Assembly: GCA_913057245.1 (NCBI GenBank) | Contig: CAJXNH010000019.1 | Span: forward strand, 1 to 64,000 | Length of the DNA: 64,000 bases | Reading direction: 5' to 3' | DNA from: an uncultured Phaeodactylibacter sp. | GTDB taxonomy: Bacteria > Bacteroidota > Bacteroidia > Chitinophagales > Saprospiraceae | In this document: in pieces, positions 26,766 through 36,587 of the stretch | Position numbering within the stretch: the first letter of the stretch is position 1 | Layout of the letters: every line of letters starts with the position of its first letter | The notes under the pieces: generated by a model | Seen by the model: the letters and a program-made list of their open reading frames with translations, nothing else | Told to the model about the DNA's origin: nothing | The model's database searches: none | Made by a program: the position numbers and the translations under genes

Positions 26766-28955
26766 ATGAAGCATCGCCTTCTTGTTTTCCTGCTGATTTC
26801 GGTGAGCATTCTGGCGCTCCCCGGCAGTGCACTCGCACAGGACAGCCATGACTACCTGACGGAGCGGTATGATCAGCTCCATTACTCAGAAAAACAGGCC
26901 TACTACAAGGAGCTGGCCCCCATGTCAGTAGGTGCGGTTTATCTGCCCCGGCTCGGGGAGGGCGAGGAAGAGCTACGCTGGCATTTCCGCACTATGAAGG
27001 AGCTCGGTTTTACCAGCACCAAGCAACTGTTCCCGCCCAATGGCATGACTTTCGAGGAAGCCGCTCTGATTGCACTGGAGGAAGATATCAGCCCCTGGTG
27101 GTACGGAAAAGCCGGTTGGGCAGCGATTACCCCGGAAGTCCTGAAAGCTGCAGGTCTGCCTGCCAATATGAGCATTAAGGAAGCCCGGGAACACCCTAAA
27201 ATGAAGGCTTACCAAACGGAAGTCCTCCGGCAGCGTATCCTCCGCCGGCAGGAACTGGTACAGGCTACCGGCCAGCATGAGCCGGATAAGATTCCGCATC
27301 CTAATACCGGCGGCGTAGGGCATAAGCTGCCAGATGAAATCAAGCCGGTGTTTTTAGACTGGGTCCGGGAACAATACGGCAGTATTGACAGCCTCAACTA
27401 CGCTTACAATATGCACCATGTGCTGCTGGCACCCGGTGGGAAGCCCTTTACATCCTGGGCCGACTTCAACGAGCGTTGGGAGCAGATCCCAAATAAGGAG
27501 TACCGCCACCTGCGCGACATTTTCCGATTCAAAGCCGATATGCGCCTGAAGTGGACACAGGAGAACAAAATTGACCGCCACAACGCATTCGACCCCGTGC
27601 CACCCTATCGGGCCGGAGGTGAAATGGGTATGTTCCTGCCCTTTTCCTGGCGGGGCGTCGATATGGAAGGCATTGCCGAGCTGATGACCCCCAACGGCTC
27701 TTTTTACCCTTCCATCCACCTGGCGTGGCATTTTGATGAGGTGCAGCATGAGATCACCCGCCCCGTTTACATGCAAGCTGCCCTGACCAACGACTACTTC
27801 AAGGGCGGCTGGTCGGCTACCTGGGAGTCTACCGGTGGCCCGCAGCAGTTCAGTGGCGGCAAAGGTGGCAATGGGTTTACTGTAGACGAAGGCATTATTA
27901 CACAACTTATGCTTACCTACCTCGCGGCGGGTTACAAGGGGTTTGGGCTATGGTCGTGGAGCATGCGCACCGCTGGATGGGAAGCCGGGGAATACGCTTT
28001 GCTTGACCGCCACAATAAAGTAACCGAAAAGGCCATCCGCGCTGGTGCCATAGGCAAAGCTGCTCAAAAGTACCGGGATGAGATCTGGCAGGGGCACAAG
28101 GAGCCGTTTGTCGGAGTGTACACCGACTGGGAAAACGAAGCTTACTGGGCAGCGATGTCCATACAGGGCAGAGATATCTTTAAGCAACTGCCGATTGATG
28201 CGCGCACCGGGGTAAGCCGGGCACTCATCAACCACAATGTGCCTTACGAATATGTAACCCCCTCAGATCTCCGCAAAGGGCTGGCCGGGCGCTACCGGGT
28301 CATCTATCTGCCGTTTGTCATCGCTATTGACCCGGAAATCATCGGTATTCTTACCGAATATGTGGAAAACGGCGGGCGGGTTGTCATCGATATGCCCTCG
28401 GCCTGGTACGACGAAAATGGCGCCCTGCTTTACTCCGATAAAGGCAGTGCCCTCGAAAAGCTGTTTGGTGTGACCATCAACGAATATCAGTACGCTGGCG
28501 TCAATATGGACTACCGGCTGGAAGGACAAACTCTGCACGGCTTTACCCTCGATATGACGCCGACTTCCGCTGAGGTGGTGGAGCGCTATCATTCCGGCGA
28601 CCCGGCTATCACCGAAAACAAGCTGGGCAAAGGCACCGCTGTCATTCTCGGATTCCAAGCCTCCATGGACTGCTTCAAGCCGGGCCAAACGGCAGCAGAG
28701 GAGCGGCTAATCAGACATACCCTTGCTGATTACCAGCCATTCTACCGGTGTGAAGGCGCAATTGTCTACCGTATGGCATCGCCGGAAGCAGACCATTATT
28801 TCCTCCTCAACGATGGAGAAGCGAAACAGGTCGAACTGGCCTTCGACTACAAGTACCGGAACGCTACCGACGCCATTACCGGCGAATCCCTTAAATTAGG
28901 AGCCCCAATAGAACTGGAACGCTATAGTGGCCGCTGGCTGCGCTTTGAAAAATAG
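26766..28955 (+). CDS. Secreted GH42-like glycoside hydrolase (beta-galactosidase fold)
   Basis: A 729-residue protein with signal peptide MKHRLLVFLLISVSILALPGSALA. The N-terminal half is a TIM barrel of the GH42/GH14 type. The segment WESTGGPQQFSG has Glu354 in the position of the GH42 nucleophile. A trimerisation-like Rossmann domain follows (about 450-640: PYEYVTPSDLRKGLAGRYRVIYLPFVIAIDPEIIGIL, ENGGRVVID), then a short beta-sandwich tail. GH42 enzymes remove beta-galactosyl units, and those in sulfatase islands may act on algal galactans. The substrate here is inferred from context only. The first sulfatase begins 6 bases after its stop, so they form one operon. Confidence 0.8.
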   Translation: MKHRLLVFLLISVSILALPGSALAQDSHDYLTERYDQLHYSEKQAYYKELAPMSVGAVYLPRLGEGEEELRWHFRTMKELGFTSTKQLFPPNGMTFEEAALIALEEDISPWWYGKAGWAAITPEVLKAAGLPANMSIKEAREHPKMKAYQTEVLRQRILRRQELVQATGQHEPDKIPHPNTGGVGHKLPDEIKPVFLDWVREQYGSIDSLNYAYNMHHVLLAPGGKPFTSWADFNERWEQIPNKEYRHLRDIFRFKADMRLKWTQENKIDRHNAFDPVPPYRAGGEMGMFLPFSWRGVDMEGIAELMTPNGSFYPSIHLAWHFDEVQHEITRPVYMQAALTNDYFKGGWSATWESTGGPQQFSGGKGGNGFTVDEGIITQLMLTYLAAGYKGFGLWSWSMRTAGWEAGEYALLDRHNKVTEKAIRAGAIGKAAQKYRDEIWQGHKEPFVGVYTDWENEAYWAAMSIQGRDIFKQLPIDARTGVSRALINHNVPYEYVTPSDLRKGLAGRYRVIYLPFVIAIDPEIIGILTEYVENGGRVVIDMPSAWYDENGALLYSDKGSALEKLFGVTINEYQYAGVNMDYRLEGQTLHGFTLDMTPTSAEVVERYHSGDPAITENKLGKGTAVILGFQASMDCFKPGQTAAEERLIRHTLADYQPFYRCEGAIVYRMASPEADHYFLLNDGEAKQVELAFDYKYRNATDAITGESLKLGAPIELERYSGRWLRFEK

Positions 28956-28961
28956 CCCTGT

Positions 28962-30754
28962 ATGAAGTATCTGATCACCTTCGTTGTGCCCGTATTGCTT
29001 TTGGTCGGCTTTACCCTTCGCCCTGAACCGAAAGCAGACACGCCCGAACGCCCCAATATCATCCTCATCCTCACCGATGATCAGGGGCATGGCGACCTGG
29101 GTTACCATGGCAATCCGTTAATCCACACGCCGGTGCTTGATAGCCTGGCCCGGCACAGTGTACGACTGACTGAGTTTTACGTCTCGCCAGTCTGTGCCCC
29201 TACCCGGGCCAGCCTTATGACTGGTCGATATGGGCTGCGGACTGGCGTGTATGACACCTACGCCGGGGGCGCAACGATGGCAGCCGAGGAGCAAACCATC
29301 GCCGAACTACTCAAAACGGCCGGGTACCGCACCGGCGCTTTTGGTAAATAGCACCTTGGAGACAACTATCCCTACCGGCCCAACGATCAGGGGTTTGATG
29401 AGGCCCTTGTACACGCTGCCGGAGGGCTGGAGCAACCCGGTGACCGCTACGAAAACTTCAGCCGGAAAGGGCAGAGCTACTTTGACCCGCTGCTGGAGCA
29501 TAACGGTAAAGTGGTGCAGGCAAAAGGCTACTGCTCCGATGTTTTTACGGATGCCGCAATTGACTTTGTCCAAACCGGAGGCGATCAGCCTTTCTTCCTT
29601 TATTTGGCTTTTAATGCGCCCCATACGCCGCTGGAGGTGCCGGAAGAAGCCTATGACCGTTACCGGGATATGCCCTATCCGTTTGACACCTTCGCCATTC
29701 AGGGGTCCAATGAGTTTGAGCGGATGAAGCCAAAGGACATTGAAGCGGCCCGTAAGGTGTATGCCATGGTGTCCAATATTGATGAAAATGTAGGTCGGCT
29801 ACAACAAGCACTAAAGGATGCTGGTATGGCCGATAACACCCTCCTCATTTTCTAACAGACAACGGTCCGCAGCAGATCCGCTACAAATCAGGGTTTTACG
29901 GACGTAAGGGATCGGTGTACGAAGGGGGCATACGGGTGCCTTCCTTTTGGCATTTCCCCAAGGGTTTTGGTGCAGCCCGGGACGTACCGGGTATTGCCGC
30001 CCATATAGACGTCCTCCCTACCCTGGCTGAACTCACGGGCACTACGCCCGAAGCCATTTTGGATGGCCGGAGTTTTCTGCCCGCCCTTACCGGCGACGTG
30101 GCAGCTGTAGCCGGCGGTCGCACCCTGTTTTTCCAGTGGCAGCGGGGTTATCCGAGGGGATTTCATAATATGGCCGTACGGACAGATTCCTTTAAGTTAG
30201 TGGGTAAGTACAGGTTTGAAAAGGCGCCGGATGATTTTGAGCTGTTTGATCTGCGAACAGACCCTTTCGAAACCAAGGATCTAAGTGAGCAATATCCCGA
30301 GGTCGTTCAGCAACTGTCCGAAAGCTTCCTGGACTGGCAGGCAGAAATGAAAGTAGCTCCCGCCCTGCTCAAAGAACACCCTGTAGCCTTACACACTCCT
30401 GAGGGCTACCCCGTGCGCCTCAACCGAAACGACTGGAAAGGCCCCGCAACCAAACAGTGGAGCAGCCCGGAGGCTCATGGGTATTGGACGGTGGAGGTAC
30501 CGAAGTCCGGAAGCTACGACTTTGAGCTGTTCTTCCATGAAGGCCTCCCCGGGCATGGCAGCCTCAACCTAAAAGTGGGGACGGAGCAACGGGAAGTGAT
30601 TGTCCGGGACAGTATCACCCAGCGTTTTTCTTTTGACGACCTGCTGCTGAGGGCTGGGCAGTATCGGCTTGACGCCTGGTTTCACTGCTTTTGGCCAAAG
30701 GAAAGTGTGGGTACATACGGCCCTTATGATGTGACGGTTAAAGCACAAGATTAG
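28962..30754 (+). pseudogene. Sulfatase broken by a Trp-to-stop codon and a frameshift
   Basis: This is a formylglycine-type sulfatase of about 597 residues when repaired. The N-terminal part has [21 protein letters not shown] metal ligands and the modification motif CAPTR (Cys78). At 29349-29351 the invariant GKWHLG motif reads GK-TAG-HLG: the Trp codon TGG has become TAG. Translation then stays in frame to 29852, where a missing C turns FLTDNGP into F-stop. The plus-one frame continues through YEGGIRVPSFWHF and a C-terminal domain to 30754. With two independent lesions it should be inactive. It directly follows the GH42-like gene. Confidence 0.85.
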
Positions 30755-30769
30755 CAAAAACCACGCTTT

Positions 30770-31384
30770 TTAATTCTTATGCTTCTTTTTAGGGACCTTC
30801 TGAACCATCAACCCTAAATTAATGGTAAAGCACTCTATCCGGTAGCTCCAGGGACGAATATCTCCTCCACTATGTGGTGGGTCGTCTACAGCATAACCAT
30901 CAAAATAGTCGCTCTGCGCATACTGGAAGCCCAGACTAAACCACTGATTAAAGCAATACTTCATGCCATAGCGAAAATAAGAAAAGGAGGAAGGCAGTTC
31001 GTAAGTAAAATTTAGTTCAGGACCATCAGTACCAATACCTGCACTACCTAAATACCCTTTGCCTCCAAATGCATACCATTTACCCAGGCGCAGTTGAGAT
31101 TGTATCCCCCAACCATCACCTACAACATGGGAACGACCAATATTCTGAGACGAAAACCCGGGAACCCGCTCCACTCCAAGATAAATATGTGGCGTTATTC
31201 TGTAGCCTACCGCTAGATTTCCCATCCAGTTCGTCATTTCAACTCTGAGCCACCCAAAACTGAGTTCTCCATAAATACGCTCTGCAAAGGGCCTTCGTTC
31301 GCTTTTTTCATCGCTTTGGGCATGAAGAAAATTCAGGGACGTGGCCAAAATAGCAGCACCTATTATAAGTTGTTTCGTTTTCAT
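30770..31384 (-). CDS. Small secreted beta-barrel-like protein (paralogue 1)
   Basis: A 204-residue protein starting MKTKQLIIGAAILATSLNFLHA, a signal peptide, then alternating aromatic strands typical of small outer-membrane barrels (YGELSFGWLRVEMTNWMGNLAVGYRITPHIYLGVERV). It ends with a basic KKKHKN tail. It is homologous to the next gene: both share a YFR.G.K.CF segment followed by QYAQS..FDGYA.D.P. No ligand or enzyme motif is visible. The longer start at 31408 would bury the signal. It probably follows the paralogue and glpF in one minus-strand unit. Confidence 0.7.
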   Translation of the reverse strand: MKTKQLIIGAAILATSLNFLHAQSDEKSERRPFAERIYGELSFGWLRVEMTNWMGNLAVGYRITPHIYLGVERVPGFSSQNIGRSHVVGDGWGIQSQLRLGKWYAFGGKGYLGSAGIGTDGPELNFTYELPSSFSYFRYGMKYCFNQWFSLGFQYAQSDYFDGYAVDDPPHSGGDIRPWSYRIECFTINLGLMVQKVPKKKHKN

Positions 31385-31430
31385 GGTTCTCACTTTTAGA
31401 GGGTTCAAAAAACAGCATTGCTGATTAGAC

Positions 31431-31444
31431 TTAGGCTAGCCTAA
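31431..31444. repeat. perfect 14-bp palindrome between the paralogues
   Basis: TTAGGCTAGCCTAA is its own reverse complement. It sits in the 77-base gap between the two small barrel genes, upstream of paralogue 1, where it could be an operator or a stem. It is not followed by a T-run on either strand. Confidence 0.35.
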
Positions 31445-31461
31445 ACCACTGTTCCTTACCA

Positions 31462-32055
31462 TTAATCGGGAGGATTTTGCAAAAGCATACCAAAAGTAAG
31501 CGTAAACGCCTGCACCGGCCCACTCCACTCCAGGTACCTTGGCTCGCCGGGCGCTGGAAAATCGCTGGCGTAGCCATCAAAGGAAGTGCTTTGCGCATAC
31601 TGACAACCCACGCAGAGCAGCCCCCAAAAGCAGTGTTTGGCTCCTATCCGAAAATAGCCCAGCCGCTCGGGGGCTTCGGTATAGTAATACTCCAAGGGGG
31701 CATCTGTTGTAAAATCCACCTTATCCAGCTCCCCACCACTTGCAAGAAAGTACCATTTTCGGAAGCGGTACTGATACTGCAGCCCCCAACTGCCTGAAGC
31801 GGATGTACTTATCCCCAAACCACTGACGCCAAAGACAGTAAATTCTGCCCCTAGATAATGGTGGGGTGTAATTTTTATGCCGGCACCAGCATTCGCCATG
31901 AAGTGGATCCCATCTGCCGGAAGGAAACCAAAGTGCCCCTCCGCATAAAAGTAGTCGTAGATGCGGCGGGCTGTCCAAACAGTGTTCCTCTGAGCATTCA
32001 GTAAGGTGATGCCCCCTAAGATTAAAAGGAGGATTAGTGTACATCTGGTTTTCAT
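31462..32055 (-). CDS. Small secreted beta-barrel-like protein (paralogue 2)
   Basis: A 197-residue protein with signal peptide MKTRCTLILLLILGGITLLNA and a mature part of alternating aromatic strands (AEGHFGFLPADGIHFMANAG, KITPHHYLGAEF). Clear local identity with the downstream gene over YFRIGAKHCF and CQYAQSTSFDGYASDFP shows an old tandem duplication. A likely outer-membrane location is inferred from pattern only. It begins 25 bases after the glpF stop on the same strand, so co-transcription with the channel gene is likely. Confidence 0.7.
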   Translation of the reverse strand: MKTRCTLILLLILGGITLLNAQRNTVWTARRIYDYFYAEGHFGFLPADGIHFMANAGAGIKITPHHYLGAEFTVFGVSGLGISTSASGSWGLQYQYRFRKWYFLASGGELDKVDFTTDAPLEYYYTEAPERLGYFRIGAKHCFWGLLCVGCQYAQSTSFDGYASDFPAPGEPRYLEWSGPVQAFTLTFGMLLQNPPD

Positions 32056-32080
32056 AAATTGGGGTTTTGGATATTATAGT

Positions 32081-32818
32081 CTATGCCTGCAATAACCCGT
32101 AAAGCAAAGCCGCAAAAGCACCGCCGGCCAGCGGCCCCACGATAGGTATCCACGCATAATCCCAGTTGCTGCTGCCTTTGTCCTGTATGGGCAGGAGCGC
32201 ATGTGCGATACGTGGCCCTAAGTCACGCGCCGGGTTGATGGCATAGCCGGTGGTGCCACCCAGGCTGAGGCCAATGGCTAAAACCACAAGGCTAACGGGC
32301 AATGCCCCCAGAGAACCTAGTCCAACCGGACGGCTCGGGTCACCTACCGGAATGTTGGGGCCAGTGAGAAAAAATACGGCAATCAGAAGCACAAATGTGC
32401 CGATGATTTCTGAAAAAAGGTTCGCACCGTTGTGGCGGATTTGCGGGATGGTGCTAAACGTGGCCAGCTTGAGTACGGGGTCTTTTGTAGTGCGGTAATG
32501 CTGAATATAAGTCAGCCACACACAACTTGCACCCACAGCCGCCCCAAGCACCTGCGCCAGCACATAGCCCCCAACCTCTGACCAGGCAAACTTACCACCA
32601 ACTGCCAAAGCAACAGTGACCGCCGGATTGATGTGCGCACCGCTGTAATCCTGCGCCACCAGGACGCCCACAAAAACCGCCATAGCCCAGCCTACCGTGA
32701 TAACAATCCATCCTCCGCTATGCCCTTTCGTATCTTGAAGCACAACGTTGGCGACCACACCATTGCCCAGTAAAATGAGCAGAAAGGTGCCGATGAATTC
32801 TGCGATAAATGGAGTCAT
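32081..32818 (-). CDS. glpF: Aquaglyceroporin (MIP family, GlpF-like)
   Basis: A 245-residue six-helix channel. Both half-helix NPA signatures are intact: GAHINPAVT (about residue 65) and GYAINPARDLGPR (about 195). The aspartate after the second NPAR is the mark of glycerol facilitators rather than water-specific AqpZ. It would pass glycerol and other small polyols across the inner membrane. The start MTPFIAEFIGTFLLIL at 32818 is standard; an upstream in-frame start at 32875 adds an untypical tail. No glycerol kinase is nearby. It leads a minus-strand group with two small barrel proteins, in the gap between sulfatase genes. Confidence 0.92.
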   Translation of the reverse strand: MTPFIAEFIGTFLLILLGNGVVANVVLQDTKGHSGGWIVITVGWAMAVFVGVLVAQDYSGAHINPAVTVALAVGGKFAWSEVGGYVLAQVLGAAVGASCVWLTYIQHYRTTKDPVLKLATFSTIPQIRHNGANLFSEIIGTFVLLIAVFFLTGPNIPVGDPSRPVGLGSLGALPVSLVVLAIGLSLGGTTGYAINPARDLGPRIAHALLPIQDKGSSNWDYAWIPIVGPLAGGAFAALLYGLLQA

Positions 32819-32923
32819 AGGGGCTGGTTTTTGCAGGAAAGATATAAAATATTGATTGTTTAACGGACAGGTCATTACAGCTGGCTATTGAAATCTTCCT
32901 TTTTTTGATGAAAACCCGCTACT

Positions 32924-34747
32924 ATGCCCTGGAGCCTGACCTTACTTTCCTTCTTGTCTTTCTTTCTCAATCCGAAGCCGGAACCAGCCGATACGCCTAA
33001 CATCCTCTGGATTGTCAGTGAAGACAACAGCCCTCTGCTTGGCTGCTATGGCGATGAATTTGCCACAACACCCAACCTCGACCGGCTGGCTGAGGATGCG
33101 ATGGCTTTTGACCATGCGTTTGCCAGTGCGCCGGTCTGTGCACCCTCGCGTTTCACGATCATCACCGGCACCTATGCCAGTGCGATGGGTACGGCGGGCA
33201 TGCGCAGCTATTATCATATTGACCCGGCTGTGCGTTTTTTCCCAAACTATCTGCGGGAAGCGGGATATCATTGTACCAACCGATCCAAGACTGACTACAA
33301 TAGCCTGGACCAGCCAGAAACCTGGAATGCGTCCAGCAAATCAGCTCATTATAGAAATCGTCGGCAAGATCAACCCTTTTTTCATGTCCACAACATCGGT
33401 ATTTCACATGAAAGCCAGGTTCACAACCGAAAGGAACCGTTAGTGCACGATCCGAACAAAGTCCCACTCCCACCCTACCACCCGGATACCGATACGATCC
33501 GCAGGGACTGGGCACAGTACTACGATCGGGTAATGCAGATGGACGAGCAGGTCGGTCAAGTCATTGCGCAACTCAAAACGGACGGGCTGTACGAAAAGAC
33601 CATTATCTTCTATTACAGCGACCACGGCGGTGCTTTGCCCCGTGGAAAGCGTTTTTTGTACGAATCGGGCACGCATATCCCACTGCTGGTCCGGATACCA
33701 GAACAATACCGGGATTTATTCCCCGGATATGCCCCCGGTAAGCGGACGGACCGAATGGTTAGCTTTGTGGACTTTGCCCCAAGTGTGCTTTCGCTGGCGG
33801 GCATTAAGCCACCGGAACACATGCAGGGTAAGCCCTTTCTGGGCCTCTTCGCCACTGCCCCAAAGCCAGCCATTTATAATTTTAAAGAGCGCATGGATGC
33901 CACCCTTGATTTTGGACGGGCGGTGCGCACCCCTAAATACCGGTATATCCGCAATTTTATGCCCTATCGGCCCAACGGGCAGCACGTCAACTATCAGTGG
34001 CGGGCCCCTTCGCAGCGCTCCTGGGAGGAAGCCTGCCGGAACAACCGCTGCAATCCTATACAACACCGGTTTTGGCAGCCCAGAGCCTCCGAGGAGCTTT
34101 ATCTAATCAGTGCTGACCCGCACAACATCAACAACCTGGCTGACCAACCCGGCTATTCAGCCATCCGGGACAGCCTCGGCCAACAGCTGGATGAATGGAT
34201 GATCCAAACCCGTGATTTGGGGCTGGTGCCTGAATTACTGAGAAAGGGATCGGCGAATATTGACTGGAGAGCGCGGATTACCCAACCCGATTACCCTTAC
34301 GCCCGCTTACTGAATGTCGCTAATGCCGCCAGTTCATGGGAGGTAGAGCCTGTGGATTCCATCCGCAACTGGCTTGCCCTTTCCCAACCCTTTCGCTATT
34401 GGGCACTGCAGGCCATACGGTGCAGCACAGGCCCGGAACACCGAGCCCTGATGCCAGAGTTAGAAAAGCTTGCTGCGGACACCGAATCCCCGGTCCACCT
34501 TACCCTGATCGGTGCTTTCTATCAGCTGGGCGCAAGAAACCAGGCGTTTGAACTATTCGAAACCTGGCTGGCAAACGAAGACCCTATGGTCCGTGCCTAT
34601 GCTATTGACCAGGCGTTGATTTTCACACCTAAAGAACTGGAAACATTCCGGTCAGAATTGGAAGTCATTGCTGGTCAGAAAGAGCGGCCGTACGATAAAC
34701 GGGCGGCGCAGGATGTCCTTTATAAAATGAATAGCCATGAAAATTAG
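32924..34747 (+). CDS. Sulfatase with C-terminal helical extension
   Basis: A 607-residue formylglycine-type sulfatase. An N-terminal hydrophobic segment (MPWSLTLLSFLSFFLNP) suggests export. Metal and active-site features are present: TPNILWIVSEDNSPLLGCYGD and the modification motif CAPSR (Cys72). The sequence after it (TIITGTYASAMGT, RSYYHID, FFPNYLREAGYHC) resembles heparan-sulfatase-like bacterial families. After the catalytic core (to about 440) a helical repeat-like segment (about 450-605: ALQAIRCSTGPEHRALMPELEKLA) looks HEAT-like. It probably removes sulfate esters from a glycan. The stop overlaps the start of the next sulfatase by 11 bases, so they form an operon. Confidence 0.92.
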   Translation: MPWSLTLLSFLSFFLNPKPEPADTPNILWIVSEDNSPLLGCYGDEFATTPNLDRLAEDAMAFDHAFASAPVCAPSRFTIITGTYASAMGTAGMRSYYHIDPAVRFFPNYLREAGYHCTNRSKTDYNSLDQPETWNASSKSAHYRNRRQDQPFFHVHNIGISHESQVHNRKEPLVHDPNKVPLPPYHPDTDTIRRDWAQYYDRVMQMDEQVGQVIAQLKTDGLYEKTIIFYYSDHGGALPRGKRFLYESGTHIPLLVRIPEQYRDLFPGYAPGKRTDRMVSFVDFAPSVLSLAGIKPPEHMQGKPFLGLFATAPKPAIYNFKERMDATLDFGRAVRTPKYRYIRNFMPYRPNGQHVNYQWRAPSQRSWEEACRNNRCNPIQHRFWQPRASEELYLISADPHNINNLADQPGYSAIRDSLGQQLDEWMIQTRDLGLVPELLRKGSANIDWRARITQPDYPYARLLNVANAASSWEVEPVDSIRNWLALSQPFRYWALQAIRCSTGPEHRALMPELEKLAADTESPVHLTLIGAFYQLGARNQAFELFETWLANEDPMVRAYAIDQALIFTPKELETFRSELEVIAGQKERPYDKRAAQDVLYKMNSHEN

Positions 34748-36092
34748 ACAGACCCTTATCTTTCTGACTGCCTTATGGTGGTTTATCCCGGGACTAGCCC
34801 AAAGTCCGGGTTCTACTCTTCCAAATGTCATCTTCATCTACGCCGATGACTTGGGCTACGGCGACCTGAGCTGTTACGGCGCGGACTCCATCCACACACC
34901 TTACCTCGATCAGATGGCGGCGGAAGGCATACGTTTTACCAATTTCTACGTGACTTCTCCTGTGTGCTCTCCTTCCCGTACGAGCCTGCTGACCGGCCGC
35001 TATCAGGTGCGCTCCGGCGTTACACGGGTCTTTTTCCCTAACAGCCTTCAGGGCATTGACAGTACCGAGTACACGATGGCGGAGCTATTCAAGGAGGCTG
35101 GCTATGCAACGGGAATAATTGGCAAGTGGCATTTGGGGCATCTGCCGCCTTTCCTGCCTATGGAGCATGGTTTTGACTACTGGTTCGGCATTCCGTACAG
35201 CAACGATATGGAGTGGAAGCCCCGCAAAGACCCGCCTTTGCCCCTAATGCGCAATGGTAAAATCATTAGTCAGCCTGCACATCAGCCTACGCTTACGCAA
35301 CGCTACACCACCGAGGCCATCAACTTCATCGCGCGACACCGGGAGCAGCCTTTTTTTCTGTATATCCCGCACACCTTCCCGCATAAACCCCTGCATGTCT
35401 CTGCCGAGTATGCAGGGACTTCGCCTTATGGCAAATACGGGGACGTGGTGCAGGAACTGGACCGCAGTGTGGGGGAAGTACTGAAGGCTTTAAGGGATTT
35501 TGGTATTGCAGAAAACACCCTGGTCGTTTTCAGCAGCGACAACGGTCCGGCTGCTAAGGGCGGAGGCAAGACCGGTGGGCTCAGAGGGCACAAAGCGACT
35601 ACCTACGAAGGTGGGATTAAAGTCCCGACCCTTGCCTGGTGGCCCGGCAAAATCAAACCGGCACAGGATATCGCCGAGCCCCTGCTCATGACCGATTGGC
35701 TGCCTACCTTTGCCCGGCTCACAGGCAGACAATTGCCCGAGGATCGCCCCTACGATGGCCAGGATATCAGCGAATGGCTCTTTGAAGACGGGAAAACGCA
35801 GAGCCGCGACTTTTTCTTTTATTTTAACGAAAGCCTGCGCAGTATCCGGTCTGGCGACTGGAAATACATGCGCCCGGTCGTCAACAATCCCTATCGGCAG
35901 CACCTGAAACCTCACGGTCCGATGTTGTTCCACCTGGCAGAGGATCCGAACGAAACCACCAATCTAATGGAAGATTTCCCAGACAAAGCCCGGGAACTGG
36001 AGCAGCGAATGCTGGCATTTGAGCGCCAAATTCAACCGGTACCCGAACCTAAATTAAAGGCTGTACCTTTTGATGACCCCCGAAAAAAATAA
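34737..36092 (+). CDS. Arylsulfatase-type sulfatase
   Basis: A 451-residue secreted sulfatase with signal peptide MKIRQTLIFLTALWWFIPGLA. All standard parts are intact: NVIFIYADDLGYGDLSCYG metal ligands, the CSPSR modification motif (Cys77), GIIGKWHLGHL, and LVVFSSDNGPAAKGGG. It has the regular length and looks fully functional, unlike the broken sulfatase at 29-30.7 kb. The cysteine needs conversion to formylglycine; no maturase gene is visible in the window. It overlaps the upstream sulfatase by 11 bases. A terminator follows immediately. Confidence 0.95.
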   Translation: MKIRQTLIFLTALWWFIPGLAQSPGSTLPNVIFIYADDLGYGDLSCYGADSIHTPYLDQMAAEGIRFTNFYVTSPVCSPSRTSLLTGRYQVRSGVTRVFFPNSLQGIDSTEYTMAELFKEAGYATGIIGKWHLGHLPPFLPMEHGFDYWFGIPYSNDMEWKPRKDPPLPLMRNGKIISQPAHQPTLTQRYTTEAINFIARHREQPFFLYIPHTFPHKPLHVSAEYAGTSPYGKYGDVVQELDRSVGEVLKALRDFGIAENTLVVFSSDNGPAAKGGGKTGGLRGHKATTYEGGIKVPTLAWWPGKIKPAQDIAEPLLMTDWLPTFARLTGRQLPEDRPYDGQDISEWLFEDGKTQSRDFFFYFNESLRSIRSGDWKYMRPVVNNPYRQHLKPHGPMLFHLAEDPNETTNLMEDFPDKARELEQRMLAFERQIQPVPEPKLKAVPFDDPRKK

Positions 36093-36114
36093 CCCGGGCG
36101 AGTGACCCGGGTTA
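36085..36114 (-). terminator. terminator hairpin overlapping the sulfatase stop
   Basis: AACCCGGG (36091-36098) pairs with CCCGGGTT (36106-36113) around a 7-base loop. The A-run just before it (36082-36089) gives the T-run on the minus strand, so it best serves the minus-strand RNase H-like gene, but it can also stop the sulfatase transcript. Confidence 0.75.
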
Positions 36115-36116
36115 GA

Positions 36117-36587
36117 TTATACGACTTTGTCGGCGCAGGAAGAACTGGCAAAAGCATTGGGTTTTGCTTTGAACACGAAGCCCATGCTCAGGATGTAGCC
36201 CATTGCCTCCTTGAGTGCCACATTGGACTGGAACTCCGGATCGGTATTGATGTCGGCGTGGACTTCCAGTTCTACGTTATGCTTGTCCAGCAAGTCACAG
36301 AGGCTGTAGGCCACTTCTACTGACTTGGCCACCTCCGTAATCATCCGCTCGCGCAGCCCCATACCGGCCCGCTCCCGGGTGTTGTGGATGAACATAAAGC
36401 CGCCTTTCTTTTCACGCAGAAAAACGATGACGGTCGCAAATTCAATGTGCGTGCCCCGCACCTGAGAATCCGAACCGATGCAAACCTTGAGGCGGTGCCC
36501 GGCGGCTTTCTCCCGAAGAATCGTTTGCTCTACCGCTTCTTTGACAGGCAACTCAATCCTTTCGCCGTTAAGTTTTCGCCATTTCAT
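36117..36587 (-). CDS. YkuK-like (DUF458) ribonuclease H-fold protein
   Basis: A 156-residue protein with the YkuK/DUF458 pattern: KVCIGSDSQVRGTHIEFATVIVFLRE (RNase H-like first strands with the GSDSQ motif), then HNTRERAGMGLRERMITEV and an EVHADINTDPEFQSN segment with acidic residues in the positions expected for metal binding. YkuK proteins are RNase H-like and linked to sporulation or nucleotide functions in Firmicutes; in Bacteroidota the role is unknown. It has its own terminator and ends 24 bases from the convergent sulfatase. Confidence 0.8.
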   Translation of the reverse strand: MKWRKLNGERIELPVKEAVEQTILREKAAGHRLKVCIGSDSQVRGTHIEFATVIVFLREKKGGFMFIHNTRERAGMGLRERMITEVAKSVEVAYSLCDLLDKHNVELEVHADINTDPEFQSNVALKEAMGYILSMGFVFKAKPNAFASSSCADKVV

